A stretch of 64,000 bases of DNA from Cohnella hashimotonis (GTDB lineage Bacteria; Bacillota; Bacilli; Paenibacillales; Paenibacillaceae). The notes under the pieces are model-generated. The model saw nothing but the letters and a program-made list of their open reading frames with translations. It was not told the origin of the DNA and did no database searches. Of the stretch, positions 8,111 through 16,696 are shown piece after piece (the stretch's first letter is position 1; every line of letters begins with the position of its first letter). The position numbers were made by a program, and so were the translations under genes. The DNA is taken from NCBI RefSeq assembly GCF_030014955.1, contig NZ_JAGRPV010000001.1, positions 6,324,001 to 6,388,000 on the forward strand, in the 5' to 3' direction.

Positions 8111-8173
8111 CGCAATCCCTCCTCCCGCATCTTGTGTGGTTATCGGAGGTAGTGTAAGCCGGAGGCGGCCCGC

Positions 8174-9841
8174 TTATTCGGCGGCAACCCAGCATTCGTA
8201 ACCGCTTTTGCAAAAAGTAACGATAAAGGTCGTCCCCTGCCCCACCGCGGATTGCACTTCGATGCGGCCGTCATGCCGCTCGGCGATGCTGAGGCAAAGC
8301 GCGAGCCCAAGGCCCGTCCCCTGCTCCTTCGTCGTATAAAACGGCTCGAACAAGCGCTCCACCTTTTCCGGGGGTATGCCGTTGCCCGTGTCCGATACGT
8401 ACAGCTGGACCCGGTCTTCGAGATCGCGCGTCCCGATCCGAAGCACGCCTTTTTCGTCCATCGCCTCAAGTCCGTTGCGCGCCAGGTTCAAGATGAGCTG
8501 CTTGATCTCCTTGCCGTTGAGTTCCAGCACGTCCTGTTCCTCGCACAGATCGAGCTCGACGGATTGTCCGCGCAGATTGGCGTCCGCCCAGATGAGCGGC
8601 AGCATGTCCTTCAGCACCGACTGCAGGCTGCTCGTTTCCTTTTCCACGATGCGGTTCTGCGCCAGCGACAAAAAGTCGTTGATGATCGCGTTGGCCCGGT
8701 CCAATTCCTCCATAACGATGCGAAAATAGGAACGCTGTTCCGAGGGACTACGCTCGTTGAGCAGCTGGACGAAGCCCCGGATGACCGCCATCGGATTGCG
8801 GATCTCGTGCGTGATGCTGGCGGCCATCTGACCGACCAGGCTCAGCCGCTCCATTTTATCCAGCTCGTCCTTCAGCCGCTGCGTATCCGTCACGTCCTGG
8901 GCGATATAGACGACGCCTTCGGATAGACCTCTGGCTCCCGTGTCGGTAACGGAACTGGCCGTCGCAAGCATCGTCCGCCCCTGGATCTTGAACATTTCCG
9001 AGGATACGCGCTCCCCCTTATTCAGGATCAGTTGAATTATGGAGGCGGTTGCATCAAGTCCCATAAGGCGGGCCAGCTCCGTGTAATGCATCCCTACGAC
9101 GTTGTGGGCTACATTTTTACCCATCTCCAGCGCGATTTCGTTCACGTGCGTGATAATGCCTCTGGCATCGATAAAAATAACCGCAAGGGGCACCATATCG
9201 AGAAAACGGCGCATGCGGATCGATTCCGATTTATATTGACGGGTGAGATCGAGCAGCTGAGACTGCAGGCTGACCCGTTCGTAAGCGATCTCGATAAAAT
9301 AAACCGAGAGATGCGCGATGAGGATAAATGCGATCAGATACGCGGCGCAGGCCAGGAGAAAGCCCGGATCGCGTTCCGCGGTGTCGTCTAAGTACAAAGC
9401 GACTGCGGGAACTAAAAACGATAGCGAGGCGACGGCCCACAGCAAAGCGACGGTTCGCATTTTCGCATAACGGTTTTTGATGTGGAACGCGGGAGAGACT
9501 TTGTACAGAATGAAGTGGTAGACGAGAAAAAAAGCGAGAAAGCCGACGATGTCCGCTATACTCTCCCCATGGACATGGAGCAGCATGTAGGCCGCGCTGA
9601 GCAAGACCGCGAACGGAAAGCCGCTGTACAGCGAAGCGGTGATGACGGCAACAAAGCCTAAATCAAGGATGACCGGGCCATTCTGAATCATATAGAAATG
9701 TCCCAGCAGCATGCAAAGTCCGCTGACGACGCCGATGAAAAGGCGGGAATGGCGAAGCTGGCGCTGGCGAGAAAACCAGACCTGAAAAGTGCCAACTGGC
9801 AGCAGGGCGATAAGAACCTGTAGAAGCAGGCTGTTAACCAA
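8174..9841 (-). CDS. Membrane sensor histidine kinase (LytS-like 5TM, PAS, HisKA, HATPase)
   Basis: A 555-residue sensor kinase. Five to six membrane segments fill residues 1-190 (like the 5TM-LYT module). A PAS domain follows at about 205-315 (MVPLAVIFIDARGIITHVNE). The HisKA box ASITHEIRNPMAVIRGF holds the phospho-acceptor His345. The ATPase domain has N and G boxes (LNLARNGLEAM, DTGNGIPPEK, GTGLGLALC). The layout resembles the sporulation phosphorelay kinases of Bacillus, and no response regulator is adjacent, as for those. A TTG start at 9841 follows GGGGGG. The ligand and target are inferred only. Confidence 0.88.
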   Translation of the reverse strand: MVNSLLLQVLIALLPVGTFQVWFSRQRQLRHSRLFIGVVSGLCMLLGHFYMIQNGPVILDLGFVAVITASLYSGFPFAVLLSAAYMLLHVHGESIADIVGFLAFFLVYHFILYKVSPAFHIKNRYAKMRTVALLWAVASLSFLVPAVALYLDDTAERDPGFLLACAAYLIAFILIAHLSVYFIEIAYERVSLQSQLLDLTRQYKSESIRMRRFLDMVPLAVIFIDARGIITHVNEIALEMGKNVAHNVVGMHYTELARLMGLDATASIIQLILNKGERVSSEMFKIQGRTMLATASSVTDTGARGLSEGVVYIAQDVTDTQRLKDELDKMERLSLVGQMAASITHEIRNPMAVIRGFVQLLNERSPSEQRSYFRIVMEELDRANAIINDFLSLAQNRIVEKETSSLQSVLKDMLPLIWADANLRGQSVELDLCEEQDVLELNGKEIKQLILNLARNGLEAMDEKGVLRIGTRDLEDRVQLYVSDTGNGIPPEKVERLFEPFYTTKEQGTGLGLALCLSIAERHDGRIEVQSAVGQGTTFIVTFCKSGYECWVAAE

Positions 9842-9928
9842 AGTGGATCCCCCCGCAACGAACGTCCGTTATACTTAAACAATTCAATCTGATTAAAACA
9901 TATAAACAATCCGCTTACAATAATAGGA

Positions 9929-9946
9929 ATATAGTTTAGACTATAT
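9929..9946. promoter_or_regulatory. AT-rich palindrome between divergent genes
   Basis: ATATAGT-TTAG-ACTATAT, with 7-bp arms and a 4-base loop, lies in the AT-rich gap between the histidine kinase (minus) and the flavoprotein (plus). It may be an operator or part of divergent promoters. Confidence 0.35.
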
Positions 9947-9993
9947 ATATCGAGAATTAAACCTGCGGCGGCAAAACGGAGAGGAACGAGCAC

Positions 9994-11304
9994 GTGGAGT
10001 ATACATTTAGTAACCCAATTGAAGATAATTATAACATCGTTATTATAGGCGGAGGTTCGGCGGGCTTGATGGCCGGTATCGCAGCCAGCCGTTCGGGCGC
10101 AAGCGTCCTGCTGCTCGACAAAGGAGACAAGCTCGGGCGCAAGCTGGGCATCTCCGGCGGGGGGCGCTGCAACGTTACGAACGCCAAGGAAACCGACGAA
10201 CTCATCCGGCATATTCCGGGTAACGGGAGGTTCCTGTATTCCGCGTTGTCGGTGTTCGGAAACCGGGATATCGCGGCTTTTTTCGAAGGAATGGGCATCC
10301 GGCTGAAGGAAGAGGACAACGGGCGCATGTTTCCCGTATCAGACAAGGCCAAGACGGTCGTGGACGCGCTTGTGCGCAAAGTCAGGGAACAAGGCGTGCG
10401 GATTGAGACGCATGCACCGGTAGCCGAGGTACTGTATGACAGCGGGAGCGTCACGGGCGTTAGACTTGGCGACGGACGCGTATTCGCCGCGCCTTCCGTC
10501 ATCGTAGCGGTCGGCGGAAAGTCGGTGCCGCATACCGGGTCGACCGGCGACGGATACGCCTGGGCCGAGCAGGCGGGGCATACGATCTCCGAGCTGTTCC
10601 CGACCGAGGTGCCGCTGACTTCCTCGGAGCCGTTCATCCGCAGCCGCGAGCTGCAGGGCTTGTCGATGCGCGACGTCATGCTGACGGTATGGGGCGACAA
10701 GGGCAAGCCGCTCGTCTCGCATCGCGGGGACATGATCTTCACGCACTTTGGCCTGTCGGGGCCGATCGCGCTGCGCTGCAGCCAATTCGTCGTGAAGCAG
10801 CGGAAAAAGACCGGGGGCGGTCCGGTCCGGCTCACGCTGGATCTCTATCCGGACAAGAGCGTCGCGGAAGTTTACGACGATACGTACGCTTTGACGAAGG
10901 CTGAGCCCAAGAAAGCCGTCAAAAACCTATTAAAAAGCGTCGCAGCCGAGCGCCTGCTGCCGCTATTGCTGGAGCGGGCCGGGCTGGACGGCGATACGAC
11001 GCATGCCAACATTCCAAAGCAAGCCTGGCAGAGCCTGGCCGGGCTGCTGAAGGCCTTCCCCGTCGATGTCGATGGGACGCTGTCCATCGAGGAAGCGTTC
11101 GTCACCGGCGGCGGCGTCAGCCTGAAGGAGATCGATCCGAAGACGATGCAGTCGAAGCTCATGCAAGGCCTGTTCTTCGCCGGCGAGGTTCTGGACATCC
11201 ATGGCTACACCGGCGGCTACAACATTACGGCGGCGTTCTCCACCGGCTACGTGGCCGGCTTGAATGCAGCCATGCATGCGGAGGAAGCGGCTGGCGCGCG
11301 GTAA
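9994..11304 (+). CDS. NAD(P)/FAD-dependent oxidoreductase, BaiN/HI0933 family
   Basis: A 436-residue flavoprotein of the HI0933/YtfP/BaiN family. The FAD-binding Rossmann motif is IVIIGGGSAGLMAGIAA at about residues 15-31, followed by the family signature KLGISGGGRCNVTN. A later conserved block is FVTGGGVSLKEIDPKTMQSK, and the end LDIHGYTGGYNITAAFSTGY closes the FAD site. The family has been linked to flavin-dependent reduction, but the physiological substrate here is unknown. It starts at GTG 9994 after GGAGAGG. The region right after the stop is packed with GC-rich repeats. Confidence 0.9.
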   Translation: MEYTFSNPIEDNYNIVIIGGGSAGLMAGIAASRSGASVLLLDKGDKLGRKLGISGGGRCNVTNAKETDELIRHIPGNGRFLYSALSVFGNRDIAAFFEGMGIRLKEEDNGRMFPVSDKAKTVVDALVRKVREQGVRIETHAPVAEVLYDSGSVTGVRLGDGRVFAAPSVIVAVGGKSVPHTGSTGDGYAWAEQAGHTISELFPTEVPLTSSEPFIRSRELQGLSMRDVMLTVWGDKGKPLVSHRGDMIFTHFGLSGPIALRCSQFVVKQRKKTGGGPVRLTLDLYPDKSVAEVYDDTYALTKAEPKKAVKNLLKSVAAERLLPLLLERAGLDGDTTHANIPKQAWQSLAGLLKAFPVDVDGTLSIEEAFVTGGGVSLKEIDPKTMQSKLMQGLFFAGEVLDIHGYTGGYNITAAFSTGYVAGLNAAMHAEEAAGAR

Positions 11305-11324
11305 GCTTGGCAGCGCACGCGGCG

Positions 11325-11490
11325 CTTGCGTGGCGCTTGCGTGGCGCTTGCGTGCGCGCTTGCGTGGCGCTTGCGTGCGCGCTTGCGTGCGCGCTTGCGT
11401 GGCGCTAGCGTGGCGCTTGCGTGGCGCTTGCATGGCGCTTGCGTAGCGCTTGCGTGGCGCTTGCGTAGCGCTTGCGTGCGCGCTTGCGTG
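11325..11490. repeat. GC-rich tandem array of GCGCTTGCGTG-type units
   Basis: About 15 head-to-tail copies of an 11-12-base unit (GCGCTTGCGTG with small variants such as GCGCTTGCGTA and a GCGCGC expansion) start 20 bases after the flavoprotein stop. No coding frame is convincing. Confidence 0.9.
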
Positions 11491-11640
11491 GTGGGCCGGG
11501 GCGCACGCGGGGAGGGTCAGCGCGCACACGGGGCTCCCCACTCCCCACGCCGTCGCCGACAGCTGCGGACAGCAGCTGCTAATTCCTCTCATAGCCACTT
11601 TTTTTGACAATCATCTTGCAAAGAAGTGACATCACAGTCG

Positions 11641-12086
11641 GCGTTAGTGCCTTTATGCGCTTATCGGCACCTTCTTGAGCGACTCGAAGGCAGCGTTAGT
11701 GTCTTTATGCACTTATCGGCACCATCTTGAGCCACTCCAAGGCAGCGTTAGTGTCTTTATGCACTTATCGGCACCATCTTGAGCCACTCCAAGGCAGCGT
11801 TAGTGCCTTTATGCGCTTATCGGCACCATCTTGAGCGGCGCGGAAGCGGCGTTAGTGCCTTTACTCGCTTATCGGCACCATCTTGAGCCACTCCAAGGCA
11901 GCGTTAGTGTCTTTATGCACTTATCGGCACCATCTTGAGCCACTCCAAGGCAGCGTTAGTGCCTTTATGCGCTTATCGGCACCATCTTGAGCGGCGCGGA
12001 AGCGGCGTTAGTGCCTTTACTCGCTTATCGGCAACATCTTGAACGTCCCGGAGCGGCGTTAGTGCCTTTACGAGCTTTATTAGCAC
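11641..12086. repeat. 52-bp tandem repeat array, nine units
   Basis: The word GCGTTAGT recurs at 11641, 11693, 11745, 11797, 11849, 11901, 11953, 12005 and 12056: exactly 52 bases apart, except 51 for the last. Each unit reads GCGTTAGTGYCTTTATGCRC, then TTATCGGCACCATCTTGAGC, then a variable 12-base end. Units 3-5 and 6-8 show the same A-B-C order of variants, so a three-unit block was duplicated. Each unit can form a short hairpin (GTGCC against GGCAC). No gene is present. Confidence 0.95.
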
Positions 12087-12088
12087 AG

Positions 12089-12268
12089 AGTTACACGGTT
12101 TTTCCGTGCAATTCTGCTCCCGGCTGCGGTTGCCGCGACAATTACAAGATTTTTCCGTGCACCGGCGCTATTGACTGCGATTTCAGCGACAGTTACACGG
12201 TTTTTCCGGGCACCGGCGCTATCGACTGCGAATTCAGCGGCAGTTACACGGTTTTTGCGTGCAACTGT
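12089..12268. repeat. 51-bp tandem repeat array, four units
   Basis: A different sequence from the preceding array but with nearly the same period: AGTTACACGGTTTTTCCGTG-type units start at 12089, 12140 (degenerate), 12191 and 12242, each 51 bases apart. The core CACGG-TTTTT-CCGTG is a 5-bp hairpin with a T5 loop in the best copy. The gap from 12269 to the next stop at 12371 shows nothing else. Confidence 0.92.
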
Positions 12269-12370
12269 TCTCGTCCTCGTCGTTTCGCTACCAATAGCAG
12301 AGGAAGGGGGGACGCCGCAAGTCGCGTTTATTTTCCAAAATGTCGCCTCGGAAATCAGCTGCTGCTCTCT

Positions 12371-12775
12371 CTAGTATGCCTCGAAATGATTGTAGCTGCC
12401 GTCGTCCGCCACTTCTTCGCCGAGCCGAGCCGGCGCACCTTCGTATGCGCTCCCCGGTGCAGCCTCATCCGGTTCGGTGCCGAAGTATGCCGGATCCCAG
12501 TCCTCGTTCACGGTGTGCGCGGGAATCTGCAGCTCGTCCAGCGCGTATGCGTTCGCCGTAAGCTCCTCATCGACGGCCGGCGCTTCGGACAACAGCTCGC
12601 CGCCGTGGCTTTGGGCGATTTCCAGGGCGCTTGCGAGATTATCGCCGTCGACATGAATGTGAAGCCTGCCGAAGCCGTGCGGCTGCGGCTCGTACCCCAG
12701 CTCGTCCAGCGTTCCGCATGCCTTGTGCGCGCTGCCTTCGTCCGGAAACTGAAACATCAGTGCTCTATAAGCCAT
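12371..12775 (-). CDS. Conserved-looking hypothetical protein (134 aa)
   Basis: I do not recognise the family. The first 70 residues (MAYRALMFQFPDEGSAHKAC, then LDELGYEPQPHGFGRLHIHV) look like a compact alpha/beta fold resembling a ferredoxin-like or ACT-like unit with a beta strand ending in HIHVDGDNLASALEIAQSHGG. The second half is acidic and tyrosine-rich (EDWDPAYFGTEPDEA, ending YNHFEAY). The ribosome site AGGAGATTTTCAA precedes the ATG at 12775. It lies downstream of the Ecs-like transporter with a 60-base gap, and could be co-transcribed with it. Confidence 0.72.
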   Translation of the reverse strand: MAYRALMFQFPDEGSAHKACGTLDELGYEPQPHGFGRLHIHVDGDNLASALEIAQSHGGELLSEAPAVDEELTANAYALDELQIPAHTVNEDWDPAYFGTEPDEAAPGSAYEGAPARLGEEVADDGSYNHFEAY

Positions 12776-12838
12776 TTGAAAATCTCCTCTTCTCGGTTAG
12801 CGGTGGAATGTCTGTAGCATATCCGCCCGCAGCCGCGT

Positions 12839-14170
12839 TCATGTAGGTGCCTCAGTATCCTGCCGCGACCTCCCCGCCCGCCGGGCAAAGAACATATCGG
12901 TTGCCGTGCGATTCATGCGGCTCAGCAACGGATAGCCCACAGCAGGGAGCAGCACGACCGCGAGCCACCACAGCCCCCCGTACATCCATCCGGCATGCAA
13001 GCCGAGAATCGCGCACCACGCCAGCGCGATCGGACGGAGCAGCAGCGATCGTCCGATTTCCCGCCCTTCGCTCCGAAGCTCCTTTCGCCAATCGTACAAT
13101 CCCATATAACGCTCCGTTTCCCACTTGCCCCACAAGCCGTTGAACCACAAGATCAGCAGCGCGCACATGCCGAGCCAGGCGATTGCCGCCAGCCAGAGCG
13201 GAGACAGCCAGATCGCCACGATGCCGAGCGCAGCAAATTGAAGCAATAAGCGCATCGTTCCCGCCTCTCGCAGCATGGCGCGCAGCCACAGCTCGGCGAC
13301 GCGAGCCGCCTCGTCGCGTCGCTTCAGCAGCGGCCGGGAATTGCGCAGCACCCAGGGCCTGCGCCCCGCAGGCGGTCTACTCGCCTGCTCCGTGTCCATC
13401 AGCACCCAGCCGACGTTGTCCGCATAGGCTTGCCGCTCCGCCTCAAGCTCGTGCGCGAACGCGCCCGTGAGCCCCGCACGGCGCCAGCCAACCCAAGCGC
13501 AGATCGCTGCCAGCAAGGCAAACGCCGCTGCAGCTGCAATCGGCTCGTCCCCGCGCATCCCCCATGCCGCCGCAGGAATCCACGCTGCGACAAACGCGGC
13601 TCGCAAGCCGTAGACGGCCAGCACGCGCCTCAGGCCATGCCATCTCCGCTCCGCCGCGTCGCGGATGACAGCCCAGACGAAGCCCATCAAGCCGGCGGCC
13701 AACGCGAGGGCGGCGCCAGCGCCGAAGCCCCAGCCCGTCGCGTGCGACAGCAGCGGCAGCAGCAATCCCGCACCCGCTCCCGACACGGCCATGCGGGCGA
13801 CCAGCGTATAACAAAGGCCGGCCATCGTCATACCCTTCACCCACCCGCCGTTCGAGCGCAGGAACAGCCCGTCGCCATACTCCGCGAAGGTCCGCAATCT
13901 GCCGCGCACCATGATGATCGCCAACACGACGATCGGCATCTGCATGGGCACTCGGCCGATCCAGTCCGGCGGATGCCGCAGCAGATCCAGGTACATCCCT
14001 CCGGCGACCCATAATGCAGGAACAACGAGGTAGAGCAGCACGGTCCAGTCGAGCGTCAGGCGCCAGGCGCGGATCGATTTGAGCCAAAAGGCGCCGCAGC
14101 GGCCCGCTGCCAGCTTCGCCGGCCCGCTTTTCCCACGAAGCCGTCCGACCCTGCCTCCATCCGGCTTCAT
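12839..14170 (-). CDS. ABC transporter permease, EcsB-like
   Basis: A 443-residue multi-pass membrane protein partner of the ATPase encoded just upstream. About ten hydrophobic segments are visible, for example LDWTVLLYLVVPALWVAGG (about 42-60) and IVAIWLSPLWLAAIAWLGM. The gene order ATPase-permease, the N-terminal lead RAWRLTLDWTVLLYLV and the conserved QMPIVVLAIIMVRGRLRTF fit the EcsB family of Bacilli, linked to exoprotein secretion and competence in Bacillus. The ATG at 14170 overlaps the ATPase stop (ATGA) and has GGAGG at proper spacing; an earlier in-frame start at 14206 is less likely. Confidence 0.8.
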   Translation of the reverse strand: MKPDGGRVGRLRGKSGPAKLAAGRCGAFWLKSIRAWRLTLDWTVLLYLVVPALWVAGGMYLDLLRHPPDWIGRVPMQMPIVVLAIIMVRGRLRTFAEYGDGLFLRSNGGWVKGMTMAGLCYTLVARMAVSGAGAGLLLPLLSHATGWGFGAGAALALAAGLMGFVWAVIRDAAERRWHGLRRVLAVYGLRAAFVAAWIPAAAWGMRGDEPIAAAAAFALLAAICAWVGWRRAGLTGAFAHELEAERQAYADNVGWVLMDTEQASRPPAGRRPWVLRNSRPLLKRRDEAARVAELWLRAMLREAGTMRLLLQFAALGIVAIWLSPLWLAAIAWLGMCALLILWFNGLWGKWETERYMGLYDWRKELRSEGREIGRSLLLRPIALAWCAILGLHAGWMYGGLWWLAVVLLPAVGYPLLSRMNRTATDMFFARRAGRSRQDTEAPT

Positions 14171-14934
14171 AATCCCTCCGCCGCCCGAGTCAGGCTGTGA
14201 AAACAATCGAACAGCGGCGTACCGTCGGACATGCCTGCCGCCGCCCGAATATCGGCTACCGTCCCCGACGCCGCCGCGCTTCCTTCATGTACGAGCACAA
14301 AACGGTCGCACAGCCGCTCCGCCGAGTCCAGAACGTGCGTCGTGAGCAGCACGCCTGCGCCACGGGCACGTTCCTCGTCGAGCGCCTCCAGCAGCTCGAT
14401 GACCGCGGCGGGATCGAGCCCGATGAACGGCTCGTCCACGAGATATACGCTCGGTTCGAGCAAGAAGGCGGCTACGAGCATCGTTTTTTGCTGCATGCCC
14501 TTCGAGAACTTGATTGGATAATCGTCCCTCACATGCCCCAGGCGAAATCTGGCCAGCAGCCCCTCCGCCCGCTCGGCGAGCCGCTCTTCCGAAATGCCGC
14601 ACACCGCTGCGGCTAACTGCAGATGCTCCCACAGCGTGAAGCGCTCGTAGAGGATCGGCTGCTCCGGAATGTACGCAAGTCTGCTATTCATGACGCCTCC
14701 CGACCCTACGTTATTCTCGCCTGAAGCTCCTCGCCATTCGACATTCGCCACCCAATACGGCAGCTGTCCGAGCAAGCCCTTCATCACCGTGCTCTTGCCT
14801 GCGCCGTTCGGCCCGAGCAAGCCGACGCGCTCTCCCCGCTTCACCTCGATCGCCACGTCCCGAAGCACCGCCTTGCCCTGCTCGTATCCCGCCGCTTCGA
14901 TCGCGGCTCGCATCAGCCATTCTTCGCCGTTCAT
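14167..14934 (-). CDS. ABC transporter ATP-binding protein, EcsA-like
   Basis: A 255-residue ATPase subunit. Walker A is GLLGPNGAGKST, the Q-loop region has RLAYIPEQPILYERFTLWEH, the signature is the diverged KFSKGMQQK, and Walker B is SVYLVDEPFIGLDPAAVIEL followed by LLTTHVLDSAERLCDRFVLV with the switch His. The FSKGMQQK signature is typical of Ecs/drug-type exporters. The start is taken as the ATG at 14934, which has AGGTGGGG upstream, although a TTG at 14970 and an ATG at 14952 are also in frame. It is coupled to the permease by a 4-base overlap. Confidence 0.88.
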   Translation of the reverse strand: MNGEEWLMRAAIEAAGYEQGKAVLRDVAIEVKRGERVGLLGPNGAGKSTVMKGLLGQLPYWVANVEWRGASGENNVGSGGVMNSRLAYIPEQPILYERFTLWEHLQLAAAVCGISEERLAERAEGLLARFRLGHVRDDYPIKFSKGMQQKTMLVAAFLLEPSVYLVDEPFIGLDPAAVIELLEALDEERARGAGVLLTTHVLDSAERLCDRFVLVHEGSAAASGTVADIRAAAGMSDGTPLFDCFHSLTRAAEGL

Positions 14935-15046
14935 CGAACCCCACCTTTGCATCTTGACCTCGTCTACCAATAACTACGAGGCGCAAAGCCGAGAGTTGCG
15001 GACGACCGGCGTCGTTCCGGCTCCGTTCGAATGTGCAAATCCACGC

Positions 15047-15097
15047 CAAAGAGCCCCTCATCCGGTTACCGGCCGGATCATACGAGGGACTCTCTCA
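15047..15097 (-). terminator. Terminator-like hairpin after xylB
   Basis: On the minus strand AGAG-CCCTC-ATCCGG pairs with CCGGAT-GAGGG-CTCT around a short loop, with a 5-base bulge, and is followed by a short TTT. It lies about 60 bases past the xylB stop. Confidence 0.5.
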
Positions 15098-15157
15098 CTA
15101 TAGGGAGGCACCCGTCCGCAAAGACAAGCTCCTCCCGTCTATCTTATCACCGCACCC

Positions 15158-16654
15158 TCAGATTCGGAAAGGCTGCAGCGCTTCGTTCAGCGGCTTCGTG
15201 GCGTCGTACACGTCCCGATAGATGTCGAACAGCTCGCCGTAGCGGCGCGCCCGCGCAGCGTCCGGCACATACGTGGCCGCGTGTTTGACGAACGCGTCCG
15301 CGCACGCCTCCAGGCTGCCGTACCAGCCGGCGCCCGTCGCCGCCAGCATCGCGGCCCCTAGACCCGGTCCCTGCTCGCTCTCAAGCCGCACGACCTCCGC
15401 ATCGAACACGTCCGCCTGCATTTGCAGCCAGTCCGGATTTTTCGCCCCGCCTCCGATGGAGACGACCTTCGTGACCGACTTGCCGGCTTGACGGAAAACG
15501 TCGACCGACTCGTTCAGCGAGAACGTGATGCCTTCAAGCACCGCCCGCGCAAAATGCGTCCGCGTGTGCGAGCCGTCCATGCCGACGAAGCTCGCCCGGA
15601 TGACCGCATCGGCGTGCGGCGTCCGTTCGCCGACCAGATAAGGCGTGTACAGCAGGCCGCCGGCTCCCGGCGCGATGTCGCCGATGCCCGCGAGCAGCCG
15701 TTCGTAGGGCTCGCCGGCCGCGAACGTGTTGCGGAACCAGCTTAAGGAATAGCCCGCCGCCAGCGTCACGCCCATTGCATAAAACGCGCCGGGTTTGCCG
15801 TGGTTGAAGAAGTGGACTTTGCCGGCATAATCGGCCGACGCGTCCGGCTCATGCGTGAGCACGACCCCCGATGTTCCGATGCTGCACAGCGTCAGGCCCG
15901 GCTTCAGGATGCCGGCGCCGATTGCGCCGCAGGCATTGTCGGCGCCGCCTGCGAACACGCGCGTCGAGGCGGGCAGGCCGGTCTTGCGCGCCGCAGCATC
16001 GTCCAGCGTACCCGTCTCTGCGACCGACTCGACGAGCGGCGGACAGAAGGAGGCGGGGATACCGAATGCCGCCAGCACTTCCTGGCTCCACACGCGATCC
16101 GCAACGTCCAGCATCAGCGTGCCCGCCGCGTCGGAGAGATCCATGTGCACGGCACCGGTCAGTCGGTAGCGCACGTAATCCTTGGGCAGCAGAAACGATT
16201 CTGCCTTGTCGTACAGCTCCGGCTCATGCTCGCGCACCCACAGCAGCTTCGGGAGCGTGAAGCCCTCAAGCGCCGGGTTGCGGGTCAGGCTGAGCAGCGA
16301 CTGGCCGAGCGTGCGCTCGATCTCGCGGCATTGTTCCGTCGTGCGCGTGTCGTTCCAGAGGATCGCCCTGCGCAGCGGCTTGCGGTCCCCGTCCAGCAGC
16401 ACGAGGCCGTGCATCTGGCCGGAGAAGCTGATGCCGTCGATGCTGCCGCCCGCGGCCGCCGTCTTTTCGCCTAGCTCCTTCAGGACCTCGATCGTCGCGC
16501 GGACCCAATCCTCCGGATCCTGTTCGCTCCAGCCCGAGCGCTCGTGGTACAGCGGGTATTCGCGGGAAGCCTCGGCAGCCACCGCTCCGTCCTGCCCGAC
16601 GAGGAGCGCCTTGACGGCGCTCGTGCCGAGATCGATGCCGATGACATAGTTCAT
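15158..16654 (-). CDS. xylB: Xylulokinase
   Basis: Phosphorylates D-xylulose to xylulose 5-phosphate for the pentose phosphate pathway. The 498-residue FGGY kinase starts NYVIGIDLGTSAVKALLVG (phosphate 1 motif), has SFSGQMHGLVLLD and AILWNDTRT (FGGY family N-domain, with the substrate-binding Gln-Met-His), the hinge FAGGADNACGAIGAGI and the late ATP motif VVSIGGGAKNPDWLQMQADV. The Met-His pair in SGQMHG is typical of xylulokinases. It is 42 bases downstream of xylA in the same operon, and has AAGGAGA before the ATG. Confidence 0.96.
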   Translation of the reverse strand: MNYVIGIDLGTSAVKALLVGQDGAVAAEASREYPLYHERSGWSEQDPEDWVRATIEVLKELGEKTAAAGGSIDGISFSGQMHGLVLLDGDRKPLRRAILWNDTRTTEQCREIERTLGQSLLSLTRNPALEGFTLPKLLWVREHEPELYDKAESFLLPKDYVRYRLTGAVHMDLSDAAGTLMLDVADRVWSQEVLAAFGIPASFCPPLVESVAETGTLDDAAARKTGLPASTRVFAGGADNACGAIGAGILKPGLTLCSIGTSGVVLTHEPDASADYAGKVHFFNHGKPGAFYAMGVTLAAGYSLSWFRNTFAAGEPYERLLAGIGDIAPGAGGLLYTPYLVGERTPHADAVIRASFVGMDGSHTRTHFARAVLEGITFSLNESVDVFRQAGKSVTKVVSIGGGAKNPDWLQMQADVFDAEVVRLESEQGPGLGAAMLAATGAGWYGSLEACADAFVKHAATYVPDAARARRYGELFDIYRDVYDATKPLNEALQPFRI

Positions 16655-16696
16655 GTTAGGCCCGTCTCCTTCGATTGCTTATAAGCTTGCTAAGCT

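Noticed and set aside
11264..11607. Long frames through the GC-rich 11-mer array on both strands
   Set aside because: They only read the repeat in frames without stops; composition is extreme and no start signals exist.
11641..12268. CRISPR array
   Set aside because: Whole 51-52 bp units are conserved, there are no unique spacers of constant length, and no cas genes are near.
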